NCBI RefSeq assembly: GCF_013409425.1
Contig: NZ_JACCAC010000001.1
Location: 1,860,001-1,924,000, forward strand
Length of the DNA stretch: 64,000 nucleotides
DNA from: Nocardioides perillae
GTDB lineage: Bacteria; Actinomycetota; Actinomycetes; Propionibacteriales; Nocardioidaceae
Direction: 5' to 3'
The notes beneath the pieces were generated by a model, which saw only the letters and a list, made by a program, of their open reading frames with translations, ran no database searches and was not told where the DNA came from. Below, piece after piece: positions 17,361 to 25,905 of the stretch. The position numbers and the translations under genes were made by a program. Each line of letters starts with the position of its first letter. The stretch's first letter is position 1.

Positions 17361-18764
17361 GTGCCCACGCACGCGGCCGGCTGGGCCCACGCCGACGGCG
17401 CCCTGAGGGGCCCGTCCTGGCTCCGCCCGCCCACCGACCCCAACGCCCTCGTGCCCACGCTGTGGTCGCGCACCGCGCGCAAGGTCGACGGCGTCCTCGA
17501 GGTCGGGGGCGTCTCGGTGTCCGAGCTCGTCGCCGAGCACGGCACCCCGGCGTACGTCCTGGACGAGGCCGACTTCCGTGCCCGGGCCCGCGCCTTCCGC
17601 GAGGCCTTCGCCGACTACGACGTCTTCTACGCCGGCAAGGCCTTCTTGTGCACTTCGGTCGCGCGCTGGGTGGCCGAGGAGGGCCTCAGCCTCGACGTCT
17701 GCACCGGCGGCGAGCTCGCGGTCGCCCAGCGCGCCGGCTTCGACATGGCGCGCGTGGAGTTCCACGGCAACAACAAGTCGGTCGCCGAGCTGCGACGCGC
17801 CGTCGAGGCCGGTGTCGGGCGGGTGGTCGTCGACTCCTTCGACGAGGTCGCGCGGCTGACCCGGGTGGTCGCCGAGACCGGCACGGCCGTCGGCGTCATG
17901 GTGCGCGTCACCCCCGGCGTCGAGGCGCACACCCACGAGTACATCGCGACCGCCCACGAGGACCAGAAGTTCGGCTTCTCCATCACCGCCGGCGACGCGC
18001 TCGAGGCCGTGCGCCGGGTGCTCGCCGCACCGGGGTTGGAGCTGCAGGGGCTGCACTGCCACATCGGCAGCCAGATCTTCGACACCTCCGGCTTCGAGGT
18101 GGCCGCCCGCCGGGTGCTGGCGCTGCACGCGACCGTGGCCGCCGAGCTGGGTGTGGAGATGCCGGCGATGGACCTCGGGGGCGGTTTCGGCATCGCCTAC
18201 ACCACCCAGGACGACCCCGCCGACCCCGCGCAGCTGGCCACCGAGATGACCGGGATCGTCGAGCAGGAGTGCCGGGTCCTGGGAGTCGCGGTGCCCCACC
18301 TGTCGATCGAGCCGGGCCGGGCCATCGTCGGCCCCTCGACCTGCACCGTCTACGAGGTCGGCACGGTCAAGGAGGTCGCGCTCGACGGCGGGGCGCGGCG
18401 CACCTACGTCTCGGTCGACGGCGGGATGAGCGACAACATCCGCACCGCCCTCTACGACGCCGACTACTCCTGCACCCTCGCCTCGCGCCGCAGCGACGCG
18501 GCGCCCGTCCTCGGGCGCGTCGTCGGCAAGCACTGCGAGGCCGGCGACGTGGTGGTCAAGGACGAGTTCGTGCCCGCGGACCTCGCCCCGGGCGACCTGC
18601 TGGCGGTCCCGGGCACCGGCGCCTACTGCCGCTCCATGTCGTCGAACTACAACCACCTGCTGCGGCCCCCGGTGGTCGCGGTGCGCGACGGCGCGTCCCG
18701 CGTCGTCGTGCGACGAGAGACGGAGGACGACCTCTTGGCCACCGACGTGGGGGACCAGTCGTGA
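17361..18764 (+). CDS. lysA: Diaminopimelate decarboxylase
   Basis: A 467-residue fold-type III PLP enzyme catalysing the last step of lysine synthesis (meso-DAP to lysine). The PLP lysine is Lys93 in YAGKAFL. Glycine-rich phosphate-binding segments occur at [10 protein letters not shown] and EPGRAIVG. The substrate-binding loop with Cys ([14 protein letters not shown]) and a C-terminal [11 protein letters not shown] stretch complete the family pattern. It begins seven bases after argS and overlaps hom by four bases (GTGA), so the genes are one translational unit. Confidence 0.96.
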   Translation: MPTHAAGWAHADGALRGPSWLRPPTDPNALVPTLWSRTARKVDGVLEVGGVSVSELVAEHGTPAYVLDEADFRARARAFREAFADYDVFYAGKAFLCTSVARWVAEEGLSLDVCTGGELAVAQRAGFDMARVEFHGNNKSVAELRRAVEAGVGRVVVDSFDEVARLTRVVAETGTAVGVMVRVTPGVEAHTHEYIATAHEDQKFGFSITAGDALEAVRRVLAAPGLELQGLHCHIGSQIFDTSGFEVAARRVLALHATVAAELGVEMPAMDLGGGFGIAYTTQDDPADPAQLATEMTGIVEQECRVLGVAVPHLSIEPGRAIVGPSTCTVYEVGTVKEVALDGGARRTYVSVDGGMSDNIRTALYDADYSCTLASRRSDAAPVLGRVVGKHCEAGDVVVKDEFVPADLAPGDLLAVPGTGAYCRSMSSNYNHLLRPPVVAVRDGASRVVVRRETEDDLLATDVGDQS

Positions 18765-20080
18765 GCGCGCCCGACCAGCGACCCCTCGGGGTGGCCGTGC
18801 TGGGCTGCGGGTCGGTGGGCTCGCAGGTCGTGCGGCTGCTGGCCGAGCAGGCCGACGACCTCGCCGCCCGCGTGGGCGCGCCGGTCGAGCTGCGCGGCGT
18901 GGCCGTGCGCCGCCTCGAGGCCGCGCGCGAGGTCGAGGTGCCCGCCGACCTGCTGACCACCGACGCCACGGGCCTCGTGGCCCGCGACGACGTCGACCTC
19001 GTGGTCGAGGTGATCGGCGGCATCGAGCCGGCCCGCTCGCTGATCCTCGGCGCGCTCGAGTCCGGCGCGAGCGTCGTCACGGCCAACAAGGCGCTGCTCG
19101 CCGAGGACGGCCCCACCCTCTTCGAGGCGGCCGAGCGGGCGGGGCGCGACCTCTACTACGAGGCCGCCGTCGCCGGCGCGATCCCGATCCTGCGGCCGCT
19201 GCGCGAGTCGTTGGCCGGAGACCGCGTCACCCGGGTGCTCGGCATCGTCAACGGCACCACCAACTTCGTGCTCGACAAGATGGACACCTCCGGCGCCGGC
19301 TTCGCCGAGGCGCTCGAGGAGGCCCAGGCGCTCGGCTACGCCGAGGCCGACCCGACGGCCGACGTCGAGGGCTTCGACGCCGCCGCCAAGGCCGCGATCC
19401 TGGCCTCGCTGGCCTTCCACTCCCGGGTCACGGCGAGCGACGTGCACCGCGAGGGCATCTCCGAGGTCACCGCCGCCGACGTCGCCTCGGCCGCCGACAT
19501 GGGCGCCGTGGTCAAGCTGCTCGCGATCTGCGAGCTGCGCCGGGGGCCCGACGGCGAGGAAGCCGTGTCGGTGCGCGTGCACCCCGCGATGATCCCGCGC
19601 AGCCACCCGCTCGCCTCCGTCCGCGAGGCCTACAACGCGGTCTTCGTCGAGTCCGAGGCTGCCGGCCAGCTGATGTTCTACGGCCCCGGGGCCGGCGGCG
19701 CCCCGACGGCCTCCGCCGTGCTGGGCGACCTGGTCACGGTGGCGCGCAACCGCCTCGCGGCGACCCGCGGCGCCGGCGAGTCGGCGTACGCCGACCGGCC
19801 CGTGCTGCCGATGGGCGAGACGCTCACCCGCTACCACGTGGCCATCGACGTCGAGGACCGCGCGGGCGTGCTGGCCTCGGTCGCGCTGGCCTTCGCCGAG
19901 CACGGCGTCTCCATCCAGACGGTGCGCCAGGAGGGCCGCGGCGCCGACGCCCAGCTCGTCGTCGTCTCCCACCGCGCGACCGACGCACAGCTGCGCGCCA
20001 CCGTCGACCACCTGAGCACCATGGACACCGTCCGCGAGGTCACCTCGGTGATGCGCGTCGAGGGAGAGTCGGAGCAGTGA
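18761..20080 (+). CDS. hom: Homoserine dehydrogenase
   Basis: A 439-residue enzyme reducing aspartate semialdehyde to homoserine, the branch to threonine and methionine. It has an N-terminal NAD(P) motif GCGSVGSQV, then [12 protein letters not shown] and the catalytic region [15 protein letters not shown] with [12 protein letters not shown] and [13 protein letters not shown]. The C-terminal ACT domain (from about residue 355, [16 protein letters not shown]) suggests allosteric feedback by threonine. It overlaps both neighbours by four bases, in an operon with thrC and thrB. Confidence 0.96.
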   Translation: MSAPDQRPLGVAVLGCGSVGSQVVRLLAEQADDLAARVGAPVELRGVAVRRLEAAREVEVPADLLTTDATGLVARDDVDLVVEVIGGIEPARSLILGALESGASVVTANKALLAEDGPTLFEAAERAGRDLYYEAAVAGAIPILRPLRESLAGDRVTRVLGIVNGTTNFVLDKMDTSGAGFAEALEEAQALGYAEADPTADVEGFDAAAKAAILASLAFHSRVTASDVHREGISEVTAADVASAADMGAVVKLLAICELRRGPDGEEAVSVRVHPAMIPRSHPLASVREAYNAVFVESEAAGQLMFYGPGAGGAPTASAVLGDLVTVARNRLAATRGAGESAYADRPVLPMGETLTRYHVAIDVEDRAGVLASVALAFAEHGVSIQTVRQEGRGADAQLVVVSHRATDAQLRATVDHLSTMDTVREVTSVMRVEGESEQ

Positions 20081-21174
20081 GCACCGTGAGCACCCAGGCC
20101 CCGGAAGGCGCCCGTCACCAGTGGCAGGGCGTCATCGAGGAGTACCGCCCCCTCCTCGACATCCCTGAGGGCGTCCCGGCCGTCACGCTCGGCGAGGGCG
20201 GCACCCCGCTGGTGCGCAGCGGCTGGCTCTCCGGCCTCACCGGCGCCGAGGTGTGGCTCAAGGTCGAGGGCGACAACCCGACCGGGTCCTTCAAGGACCG
20301 CGGCATGACCACCGCCATCTCCGTCGCCAAGCACGAAGGCGCGCAGGCCGTGGTCTGCGCCTCCACGGGCAACACCTCGGCCTCGATGGCGGCCTACGCC
20401 GCGAAGGCCGGCCTCAAGCCGCTCGTGCTCGTGCCCGAAGGCAAGATCGCCGCGGGCAAGATGGCGCAGGCGATCATGCACGGCGGCCAGGTGATCATGG
20501 TGCGCGGCAACTTCGACGACTGCCTCGACCTCTCGCGCGGCCTCGCCGAGCGCTACCCGGTCGCCTTGGTCAACTCGGTCAACCCGGTCCGGCTCGAGGG
20601 GCAGAAGACCGCGTCCTTCGAGGTCGTCGACCGGCTCGGCGACGCGCCCGACTTCCACCTGCTGCCGGTCGGCAACGCGGGCAACATCTCGGCCTACTGG
20701 CTGGGCTACCGCCAGTACGCCGACCTCGGCCGCGCCACCAAGAAGCCGGTCATGCGCGCCTTCCAGGCCGAGGGGGCGGCGCCGCTGGTCACCGGCGAGC
20801 CCTTCCCCCACCCCGAGACCAAGGCGACCGCCATCCGCATCGGCAACCCGGCCTCGTGGCACCTCGCCGTCGCCGCGGCCGAGGAGTCCGGCGGGCGCTT
20901 CGCCGCGCTCAGCGACGAGGCCATCCTCGCGGCGCAGCGGCTGCTCGCCTCCCGCGACGGCGTCTTCGTCGAGCCCGCCTCCGCGGTGGGCGTCGCCGGC
21001 ATGCTCGCCGAGCTCGAGGCGGGGGAGTCGTACGCCGGTGCGACGGTCGTCGTGACCGTCACCGGCCACGGCCTCAAGGACACGGTCACCGCGCTCGAGG
21101 CGTTCGGCGAGATCGTCGACACGGTCGTGGACGCCGACGTCGAGGCCGCGGCGGGCGCCGCGGGCCTGGCCTGA
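20077..21174 (+). CDS. thrC: Threonine synthase
   Basis: A 365-residue PLP enzyme that converts O-phosphohomoserine to threonine. The cofactor lysine is Lys73 in TGSFKDRGM, and the phosphate-cup sequence [13 protein letters not shown] follows. The length fits the short class found in actinobacteria. The first GTG (20077) overlaps the hom stop; a second GTG nine bases later is a possible alternative start. Gene order hom-thrC-thrB is conserved in actinobacteria. Confidence 0.96.
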   Translation: MSTVSTQAPEGARHQWQGVIEEYRPLLDIPEGVPAVTLGEGGTPLVRSGWLSGLTGAEVWLKVEGDNPTGSFKDRGMTTAISVAKHEGAQAVVCASTGNTSASMAAYAAKAGLKPLVLVPEGKIAAGKMAQAIMHGGQVIMVRGNFDDCLDLSRGLAERYPVALVNSVNPVRLEGQKTASFEVVDRLGDAPDFHLLPVGNAGNISAYWLGYRQYADLGRATKKPVMRAFQAEGAAPLVTGEPFPHPETKATAIRIGNPASWHLAVAAAEESGGRFAALSDEAILAAQRLLASRDGVFVEPASAVGVAGMLAELEAGESYAGATVVVTVTGHGLKDTVTALEAFGEIVDTVVDADVEAAAGAAGLA

Positions 21175-21194
21175 GCGCCGGACCGGGCGGCGCG

Positions 21195-22082
21195 GTGAGC
21201 TTCGTCGAGGGGCCGGTGCGGGTCCGGGTGCCCGCCACCTCGGCCAACCTGGGCCCCGGCTACGACGCCCTCGGCCTCGCGCTCGACCTGCACGACCACC
21301 TCGAGGCCGAGGTGACCGACGGTGGGCTGCAGGTCGAGGTGTCCGGGTCGGGCGCGGCCGACGTGCCGCGCGACGAGCGCCACCTCGTCGTCCGCGCCAT
21401 GCGAGAGGCGTTCACGCTGCTGGGCGTGCAGCCGCCCGGGCTCGCGCTGCGCTGCGACAACGTGCTGCCGCACAGCCGCGGCCTGGGGTCGAGCTCCGCG
21501 GCGATCGTCGCCGGCGTCGTGCTCGCACGCGGCCTGGTCGCGGGGGGCGAGCTGCTCGTCAGCGACGACGAGCTCTTCCAGCTCGCGGCCCGGATGGAGG
21601 GGCACCCCGACAACGTCGCCCCCGCCTTCTTCGGCGGCTTCGTGGTCTCGGCGGCCGACGGCGACGGCTTCCTCGCCGTGCGCGCCGCGGTCGACCCGCG
21701 GGTCTCCGCGGTCGTCTTCGTGCCCCCGACCGGGTTGTCGACCGAGCTGGCGCGCGGGCTGCTGCCCCCGACCGTGCCGCACCGCGACGCCGCGGCCAAC
21801 GCCGCCTCCGCCGCCCTGCTCGTCAGCGCGCTCGCCGCCCACCCCGAGCACCTGCTGGTCGCGACCCGCGACCGGCTGCACCAGGACTACCGCCGCCCCG
21901 CGATGCCGGCCTCGCTGGAGCTCGTCGACGCGCTGCGCGCCGACGGCGTGCCCGCGGTCGTCTCCGGCGCCGGGCCGACCGTGCTGGCCTTCGTCGACGG
22001 GCCCGGCCTCGAGGCGCGCTGCCCGGAGGGGTGGCGCGCCCACCACCTCGCCGTCGACCTCGACGGCGCCCGCCTGGTCTGA
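21195..22082 (+). CDS. thrB: Homoserine kinase
   Basis: A 295-residue GHMP-family kinase making O-phosphohomoserine for ThrC. Signatures include the N-terminal RVRVPATSANLGPGYDALG, the ATP-binding motif PHSRGLGSSSAAIVAG, and a C-terminal glycine-rich VVSGAGPTVLAF. The GTG start lies 20 bases after thrC. It closes the threonine cluster; the 183 bases that follow form the leader of rho. Confidence 0.95.
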   Translation: MSFVEGPVRVRVPATSANLGPGYDALGLALDLHDHLEAEVTDGGLQVEVSGSGAADVPRDERHLVVRAMREAFTLLGVQPPGLALRCDNVLPHSRGLGSSSAAIVAGVVLARGLVAGGELLVSDDELFQLAARMEGHPDNVAPAFFGGFVVSAADGDGFLAVRAAVDPRVSAVVFVPPTGLSTELARGLLPPTVPHRDAAANAASAALLVSALAAHPEHLLVATRDRLHQDYRRPAMPASLELVDALRADGVPAVVSGAGPTVLAFVDGPGLEARCPEGWRAHHLAVDLDGARLV

Positions 22083-22224
22083 GGCTGCTCCCGGGCCGGT
22101 GGGCCCTGCCGGTGCTAGGCTGAGCCGCGCGCGTCGCCCGCGACGCCGACTCCTGCTCGGCCGTGGCCCGGACCTTCTCGTCCGGCCCGCCCCGGAGCTC
22201 CACCCCACCTCACCACCACGCCCA

Positions 22225-22238
22225 CCGGTCGCGACCGG
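22225..22238. promoter_or_regulatory. Perfect palindrome in the rho leader
   Basis: CCGGTCGCGACCGG is self-complementary over 14 bp and lies 27 bases before the rho GTG. It might be a protein site or an RNA hairpin involved in rho control. A possible -10 (TAGGCT) occurs upstream near 22117. Function is unproven. Confidence 0.35.
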
Positions 22239-22265
22239 GGCGTGCACGACGTGCGAAGGACCCAC

Positions 22266-24251
22266 GTGAGCGAGACGACCGGCGCTGGTGCGCCCGACGC
22301 GGGAGCCGACGGCACCGCTGCCCCCAAGAAGCGCGGCGGACTCAGCACGATGCTGCTGGCCGACCTGAAGTCGATGGCCGCGGGCATGGGCATCGCCGGC
22401 GCCGGCGCGATGAAGAAGGCGCAGCTGGTCACCGCGATCCGCGAGGCGCAGTCCGGCCCCCCGCGCACCGAGCAGCGCGCCGAGCAGCGCCCCGGTGCGG
22501 GCGCCGAGCGGGTCGCCGAGCAGCGCCGCGACGCGGGCACCGGACAGGCGGAGGCCCGCACGGGCGCCGCCGCAGCCGCGGGTGCCCAGGACGTCGCGGG
22601 TGCCCAGGACGTCGCGGGCGAGCAGGACCGGCCGGCACGCACGGGTCGCAGCCGTCGCCGTGCCGGTGGGGCGGGTGGTGCCGAGCAGGGGGAGCCGGCG
22701 GAGCAGGCGGCGGAGGCCGGGCAGGCGCCCTCGACGGACCAACCGGCGCGCGCGGAGCAGGAGCAGCCCGGCGGGCGGCAGCGCGAGCGTCGCGACCGTG
22801 CGGCCCAGGGCACGGCCCAGGAGGGCCAGCAGCAGGGCAAGGGCCAGCAGGGCAAGGGCCAGCAGGGCCAGGAGGGCCAGGGCGGCAAGCAGGGCAAGGA
22901 CCAGCAGGGACAGCAGAACCAGCAGGGCCAGCAGGGACAGCAGGGACAGCAGAACCAGCAGAACCAGCAGGGCCAGCAGGGCCAGCAGGGCGAGCAGGAC
23001 CTCGACGACGACGGCACGAGCCGCCGCAACCGCCGTCGCCGCGGTCGCGACCGCGACCGCGACCGCCCGGTGGAGCGCGCCGGCCGCGCGCCGGGGCGCG
23101 GCGAGCCCGACACGACCGTGCTCGAGGACGACGTGCTGGTGCCGGCGGCCGGCATCCTCGACGTGCTCGACAACTACGCCTTCGTCCGCACCAGCGGCTA
23201 CCTGCCGGGTGCCGACGACGTCTACGTCTCGCTGTCGATCGTCCGCAAGTACGGCCTGCGCCGCGGCGACGCCGTGGTGGGCCAGGTGCGCCAGCCCCGC
23301 GAGGGCGAGCGTCGCGAGAAGTTCAACCCGATGGTGCGCATCGACTCGGTCAACGGCGCCGAGCCCGACTCGGCCCGCACCCGCCCCGACTTCGCCGCGC
23401 TGACCCCGCTGCACCCGACCGAGCGGCTGCGCCTGGAGACGGGCCCGGAGGACGTGGTCGGCCGCGTGGTCGACCTGCTCGCCCCGCTCGGCAAGGGTCA
23501 GCGCGCCCTGGTGGTCTCGCCGTCGAAGTCGGGCGGCACCTCCACCTTGCAGGCCGTGGCTGCGTCCGTGACCCGCAACAACCCCGAGTGCCACCTCATG
23601 GTGGTGCTCGTCGACCAGCGCCCCGAGGAGGTCACCGACTTCGAGCGGTCGGTCAAGGGCGAGGTCATCGCCTCCACCTTCGACCGACCGCCGGTCGACC
23701 ACACGACGCTCGCCGAGCTCGCGGTCGAGCGCGCCAAGCGCCTGGTGGAGCTGGGCCACGACGTCGTGCTGCTGGTCGACGGGCTCACCCGCCTCGGCCG
23801 CGCCTACAACCTCGCGGCCCCGGCGAGCGGCCGGGTGCTGCCCGGCGGCGTCGACGCGGTGGCGCTGCACCCGCCCAAGCGCTTCTTCGGTGCCGCCCGC
23901 AACGTGGAGAACGGCGGCTCGCTCACGATCGTGGCCACCGCGCTGGTCGAGAGCGGGTCGGCGATGGACGAGGTCGTCTTCGAGGAGCTCGAGGGCACGA
24001 GCAACCTCGAGCTGCGGCTGCGCCGCGACCTGGCCGACCAGCGGGCCTTCCCCGCGGTCGACGTGCTGCGTTCCGGCACGCGCCGCGAGGAGCTGCTCTC
24101 GAGCGAGCAGGAGGTGGCCCTCGTCCGCGCGCTGCGCCACTCGCTGGGCGACCTCGCGCCGCGTGAGGCGCTCGACGCGTTGCTCGGGCGGGTGCGCGGC
24201 ACCCAGAGCAACGTCGAGCTGCTCACGGCGGTGCAGCGCAGCGGGGCCTGA
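22266..24251 (+). CDS. rho: Transcription termination factor Rho with variant ATPase active site and long disordered insert
   Basis: A 661-residue Rho from a GTG with a GAAGGA ribosome site. An N-terminal SAP-like Rho-N segment (about 30-62) is followed by a charged region, then a Gln/Gly-rich tract (187-245), an RG/RD-rich patch, the RNA-binding cold-shock domain (about 290-380) and the RecA-like ATPase. The ATPase is full length and conserved in GEVIASTFDRPP, TRLGRAYN, GGVD and the arginine-finger region RSGTRREELL. However, the Walker A loop reads SPSKSGGTS where Rho normally has PPKAGKT, so Gly424 replaces the essential lysine. Gln451 replaces the catalytic Glu of DERPEE, and Gly replaces Ser in DSITR. 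Hydrolysis by this chain should be impaired. A second rho elsewhere, or an altered mechanism, are possible explanations. Confidence 0.93.
   Translation: MSETTGAGAPDAGADGTAAPKKRGGLSTMLLADLKSMAAGMGIAGAGAMKKAQLVTAIREAQSGPPRTEQRAEQRPGAGAERVAEQRRDAGTGQAEARTGAAAAAGAQDVAGAQDVAGEQDRPARTGRSRRRAGGAGGAEQGEPAEQAAEAGQAPSTDQPARAEQEQPGGRQRERRDRAAQGTAQEGQQQGKGQQGKGQQGQEGQGGKQGKDQQGQQNQQGQQGQQGQQNQQNQQGQQGQQGEQDLDDDGTSRRNRRRRGRDRDRDRPVERAGRAPGRGEPDTTVLEDDVLVPAAGILDVLDNYAFVRTSGYLPGADDVYVSLSIVRKYGLRRGDAVVGQVRQPREGERREKFNPMVRIDSVNGAEPDSARTRPDFAALTPLHPTERLRLETGPEDVVGRVVDLLAPLGKGQRALVVSPSKSGGTSTLQAVAASVTRNNPECHLMVVLVDQRPEEVTDFERSVKGEVIASTFDRPPVDHTTLAELAVERAKRLVELGHDVVLLVDGLTRLGRAYNLAAPASGRVLPGGVDAVALHPPKRFFGAARNVENGGSLTIVATALVESGSAMDEVVFEELEGTSNLELRLRRDLADQRAFPAVDVLRSGTRREELLSSEQEVALVRALRHSLGDLAPREALDALLGRVRGTQSNVELLTAVQRSGA
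22824..22997 (+). repeat. Imperfect CAGCAGGGC-type repeats coding a Gln/Gly tract in Rho
   Basis: Around 19 degenerate 9-bp units (mostly CAG CAG GGC with AAG or AAC variants) encode repeated QQG, QQN and GK steps. The tract is in frame throughout and lies between the N-terminal domain and the RNA-binding domain. Confidence 0.85.
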
Positions 24252-24254
24252 GAC

Positions 24255-24316
24255 CCCGCCCGGGCACCGGGCCGGGACCAACGGCCCCCCTTGTGAGGGT
24301 CGGGTGCCCGGGCGGG
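24255..24316 (+). terminator. Large inverted repeat directly after rho
   Basis: Perfect 14-bp arms (24255-24268 and 24303-24316) enclose 34 bases that themselves can form a small GGCCG/CGGCC hairpin. It begins four bases after the rho stop and ends before the next cassette's start region, so it may terminate the thr-rho transcript. There is no T tract. Confidence 0.5.
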
Positions 24317-24387
24317 TGCCGACCGCTACGCTGAGGCGGCTGGCCGGCGATCGCTGGGGGCACGGCCGAGACACAGGGAGACCACGC

Positions 24388-24759
24388 GTGGCGCGCATCC
24401 TCGTCGCTGACGACGACGTCGACATCCGGGAGCTGGTGGAGTTCAAGCTCTCCACCCTCGGGCACGACATCGTCGCGGTCGGCGACGGCGCGGCGGCGGT
24501 GGACGCCTGCCAGGCCGAGCGCCCCGACCTCGCGATCCTCGACATCATGATGCCGGGCATGTCCGGCCTCGACGCGATGCGCGCGATCCGCGACGACGAG
24601 GCGCTCAAGGACATCCCGGTCATCCTGCTCACCGCGCGCGCCCAGGAGGCCGACGTGGAGACCGGCTTCAGCTCCGGCGCTGACGACTACATCACCAAGC
24701 CCTTCAGTCCGCGCGAGCTCGCCTCCCGGGTGCAGGCCCTCCTCGCCCGCGCCCGCTGA
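24388..24759 (+). CDS. Single-domain response regulator (CheY-like)
   Basis: A 123-residue receiver domain with no output domain. The acidic pocket is Asp8-Asp9, the phosphoacceptor is Asp52 in LAILDIMMPGMSG, and Thr82 and Lys104 (ADDYITKPFSP) complete the switch. An AGGGAG ribosome site precedes the GTG. It is the first gene of a four-gene string with a HEAT-repeat protein, a glycosyltransferase and a histidine kinase. It is likely to be phosphorylated by that kinase and to act by protein contact rather than on DNA. Confidence 0.92.
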   Translation: MARILVADDDVDIRELVEFKLSTLGHDIVAVGDGAAAVDACQAERPDLAILDIMMPGMSGLDAMRAIRDDEALKDIPVILLTARAQEADVETGFSSGADDYITKPFSPRELASRVQALLARAR

Positions 24760-24768
24760 TCCTGCGCC

Positions 24769-25905
24769 GTGGACCTCGGCTTCTTCGCCCTCGTCGCGGG
24801 GGTGCTGCTGGCGCTCCTGTGCGTGGGGCTGGTGCTCGCGCTCGTGGCGGTGCGGCTCGGCACCGGCCGTGCCGAGCGTCGCCGCGCCGAGCTGCGCACC
24901 CCGGTCTGGCGGCTCGTGCTCACCATGACGACGGGTGAGGACGACGAGGTCGACGAGGCACTGGCCGGGCTCGAGCGCGCCTCGCGCTCCGAGGTCGCCG
25001 TGGTCGAGGCCGACGCGTTCGGGCTGCTCCCCAAGCTCCGCGGCGCCTCGCAGGAGCGGCTGCGCCAGCTGCTGCGCCACTGGGGGAGCGCTGCCCGGGC
25101 CGAGGCGCTCGTCGGCTCGTGGTCGGCGGTCCGCCGGTGCCGCGGCCTCTACCGCCTCGGCATGCTCGCCGACCCCGCCTCCCTGCCGCTGGTGCTCGAC
25201 CGCCTCGGCGACCGCGACTTCGCTGTGCGCCGGGTCGCGGTCCAGGCGCTCGGCTCGCTGGGCGACGCCAGCGCGGTGCGACCGGCGCTCGACCTGGTCG
25301 CCGGCGAGCCCGTGCTGCGCCGCGACCTCCTCGCCGCGCTCTCCCGCATCGGCGCCGCCTCGGCCCCGGTGCTGGAGCAGGAGCTGGTCGAGGCCCTCGC
25401 CGGCGTGGGCGGGGCGAGCGTCACCGGCGCCGGTCCGACGGCCGAGGCCGGTGCGTCCGACGAGCTGCGGCCCGAGGAGGCGCGCGCCCGCCGGCGCGCC
25501 CAGCTCTCCGCCGAGGGGCTCGGCCTGGTCGACGCCGTCGGGGCCGCCCCCGTGCTCGCACGCGCGGCGCTCGAGGTCGACGACGTGCCGCTGCAGACCG
25601 CCTGCCTCGACGCGCTCGGGCGCCTCGGCTCGCCCGCCGGCTCGACCGCGCTCGAGGCGGGGCTCGGGCACCCGGTCGCCGAGGTGCGCCGCACGGCCGC
25701 GCAGGCCCTCGGCCTGCTCGGTGGCCCCCGGGCCGTACCGGCGCTCACCCCGGTGCTCGAGGACCCCGCGGTCGAGGTGGCCCGCGCGGCCGCGCAGGCC
25801 CTGGGTCGCAGCGGCCCGGCCGGCGCCGCCGCGCTCGAGGAGTCGACCGCCCCGGTGGCCCGCGAGACGGTCGCCCTCGCCGCGCTCGGCACGGCCCTGC
25901 GGTGA
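24769..25905 (+). CDS. Membrane-anchored HEAT-repeat protein
   Basis: A 378-residue protein with one N-terminal membrane helix (about residues 5-30, LVAGVLLALLCVGLVLALVA) followed by a cytoplasmic alpha-solenoid. HEAT-like repeats are seen as spaced VRRVAVQALGSLGD, VRRTAAQALGLLGG and VARAAAQALGRSG helices. Such solenoids act as docking surfaces. Its place between the response regulator and the glycosyltransferase (four-base overlap, GTGA) suggests it conveys the phosphorylation state to the synthase, which is inference. GTG start, nine bases after the regulator's stop. Confidence 0.85.
   Translation: MDLGFFALVAGVLLALLCVGLVLALVAVRLGTGRAERRRAELRTPVWRLVLTMTTGEDDEVDEALAGLERASRSEVAVVEADAFGLLPKLRGASQERLRQLLRHWGSAARAEALVGSWSAVRRCRGLYRLGMLADPASLPLVLDRLGDRDFAVRRVAVQALGSLGDASAVRPALDLVAGEPVLRRDLLAALSRIGAASAPVLEQELVEALAGVGGASVTGAGPTAEAGASDELRPEEARARRRAQLSAEGLGLVDAVGAAPVLARAALEVDDVPLQTACLDALGRLGSPAGSTALEAGLGHPVAEVRRTAAQALGLLGGPRAVPALTPVLEDPAVEVARAAAQALGRSGPAGAAALEESTAPVARETVALAALGTALR

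Noticed and set aside
22083..22265. Riboswitch in the rho leader
   Set aside because: Only short GC-rich hairpins are seen, with no conserved aptamer core.
23517..23618. Rho active-site changes as a sequencing error or pseudogene
   Set aside because: Several separate codons differ in the two motifs without any frameshift, while flanking residues and the C terminus are conserved. An error would need many independent substitutions.
20706..24632. A 1,308-codon frame antisense to thrC, thrB and rho
   Set aside because: It crosses three functional genes and their intergenic regions with low-complexity sequence. It is not a plausible gene.
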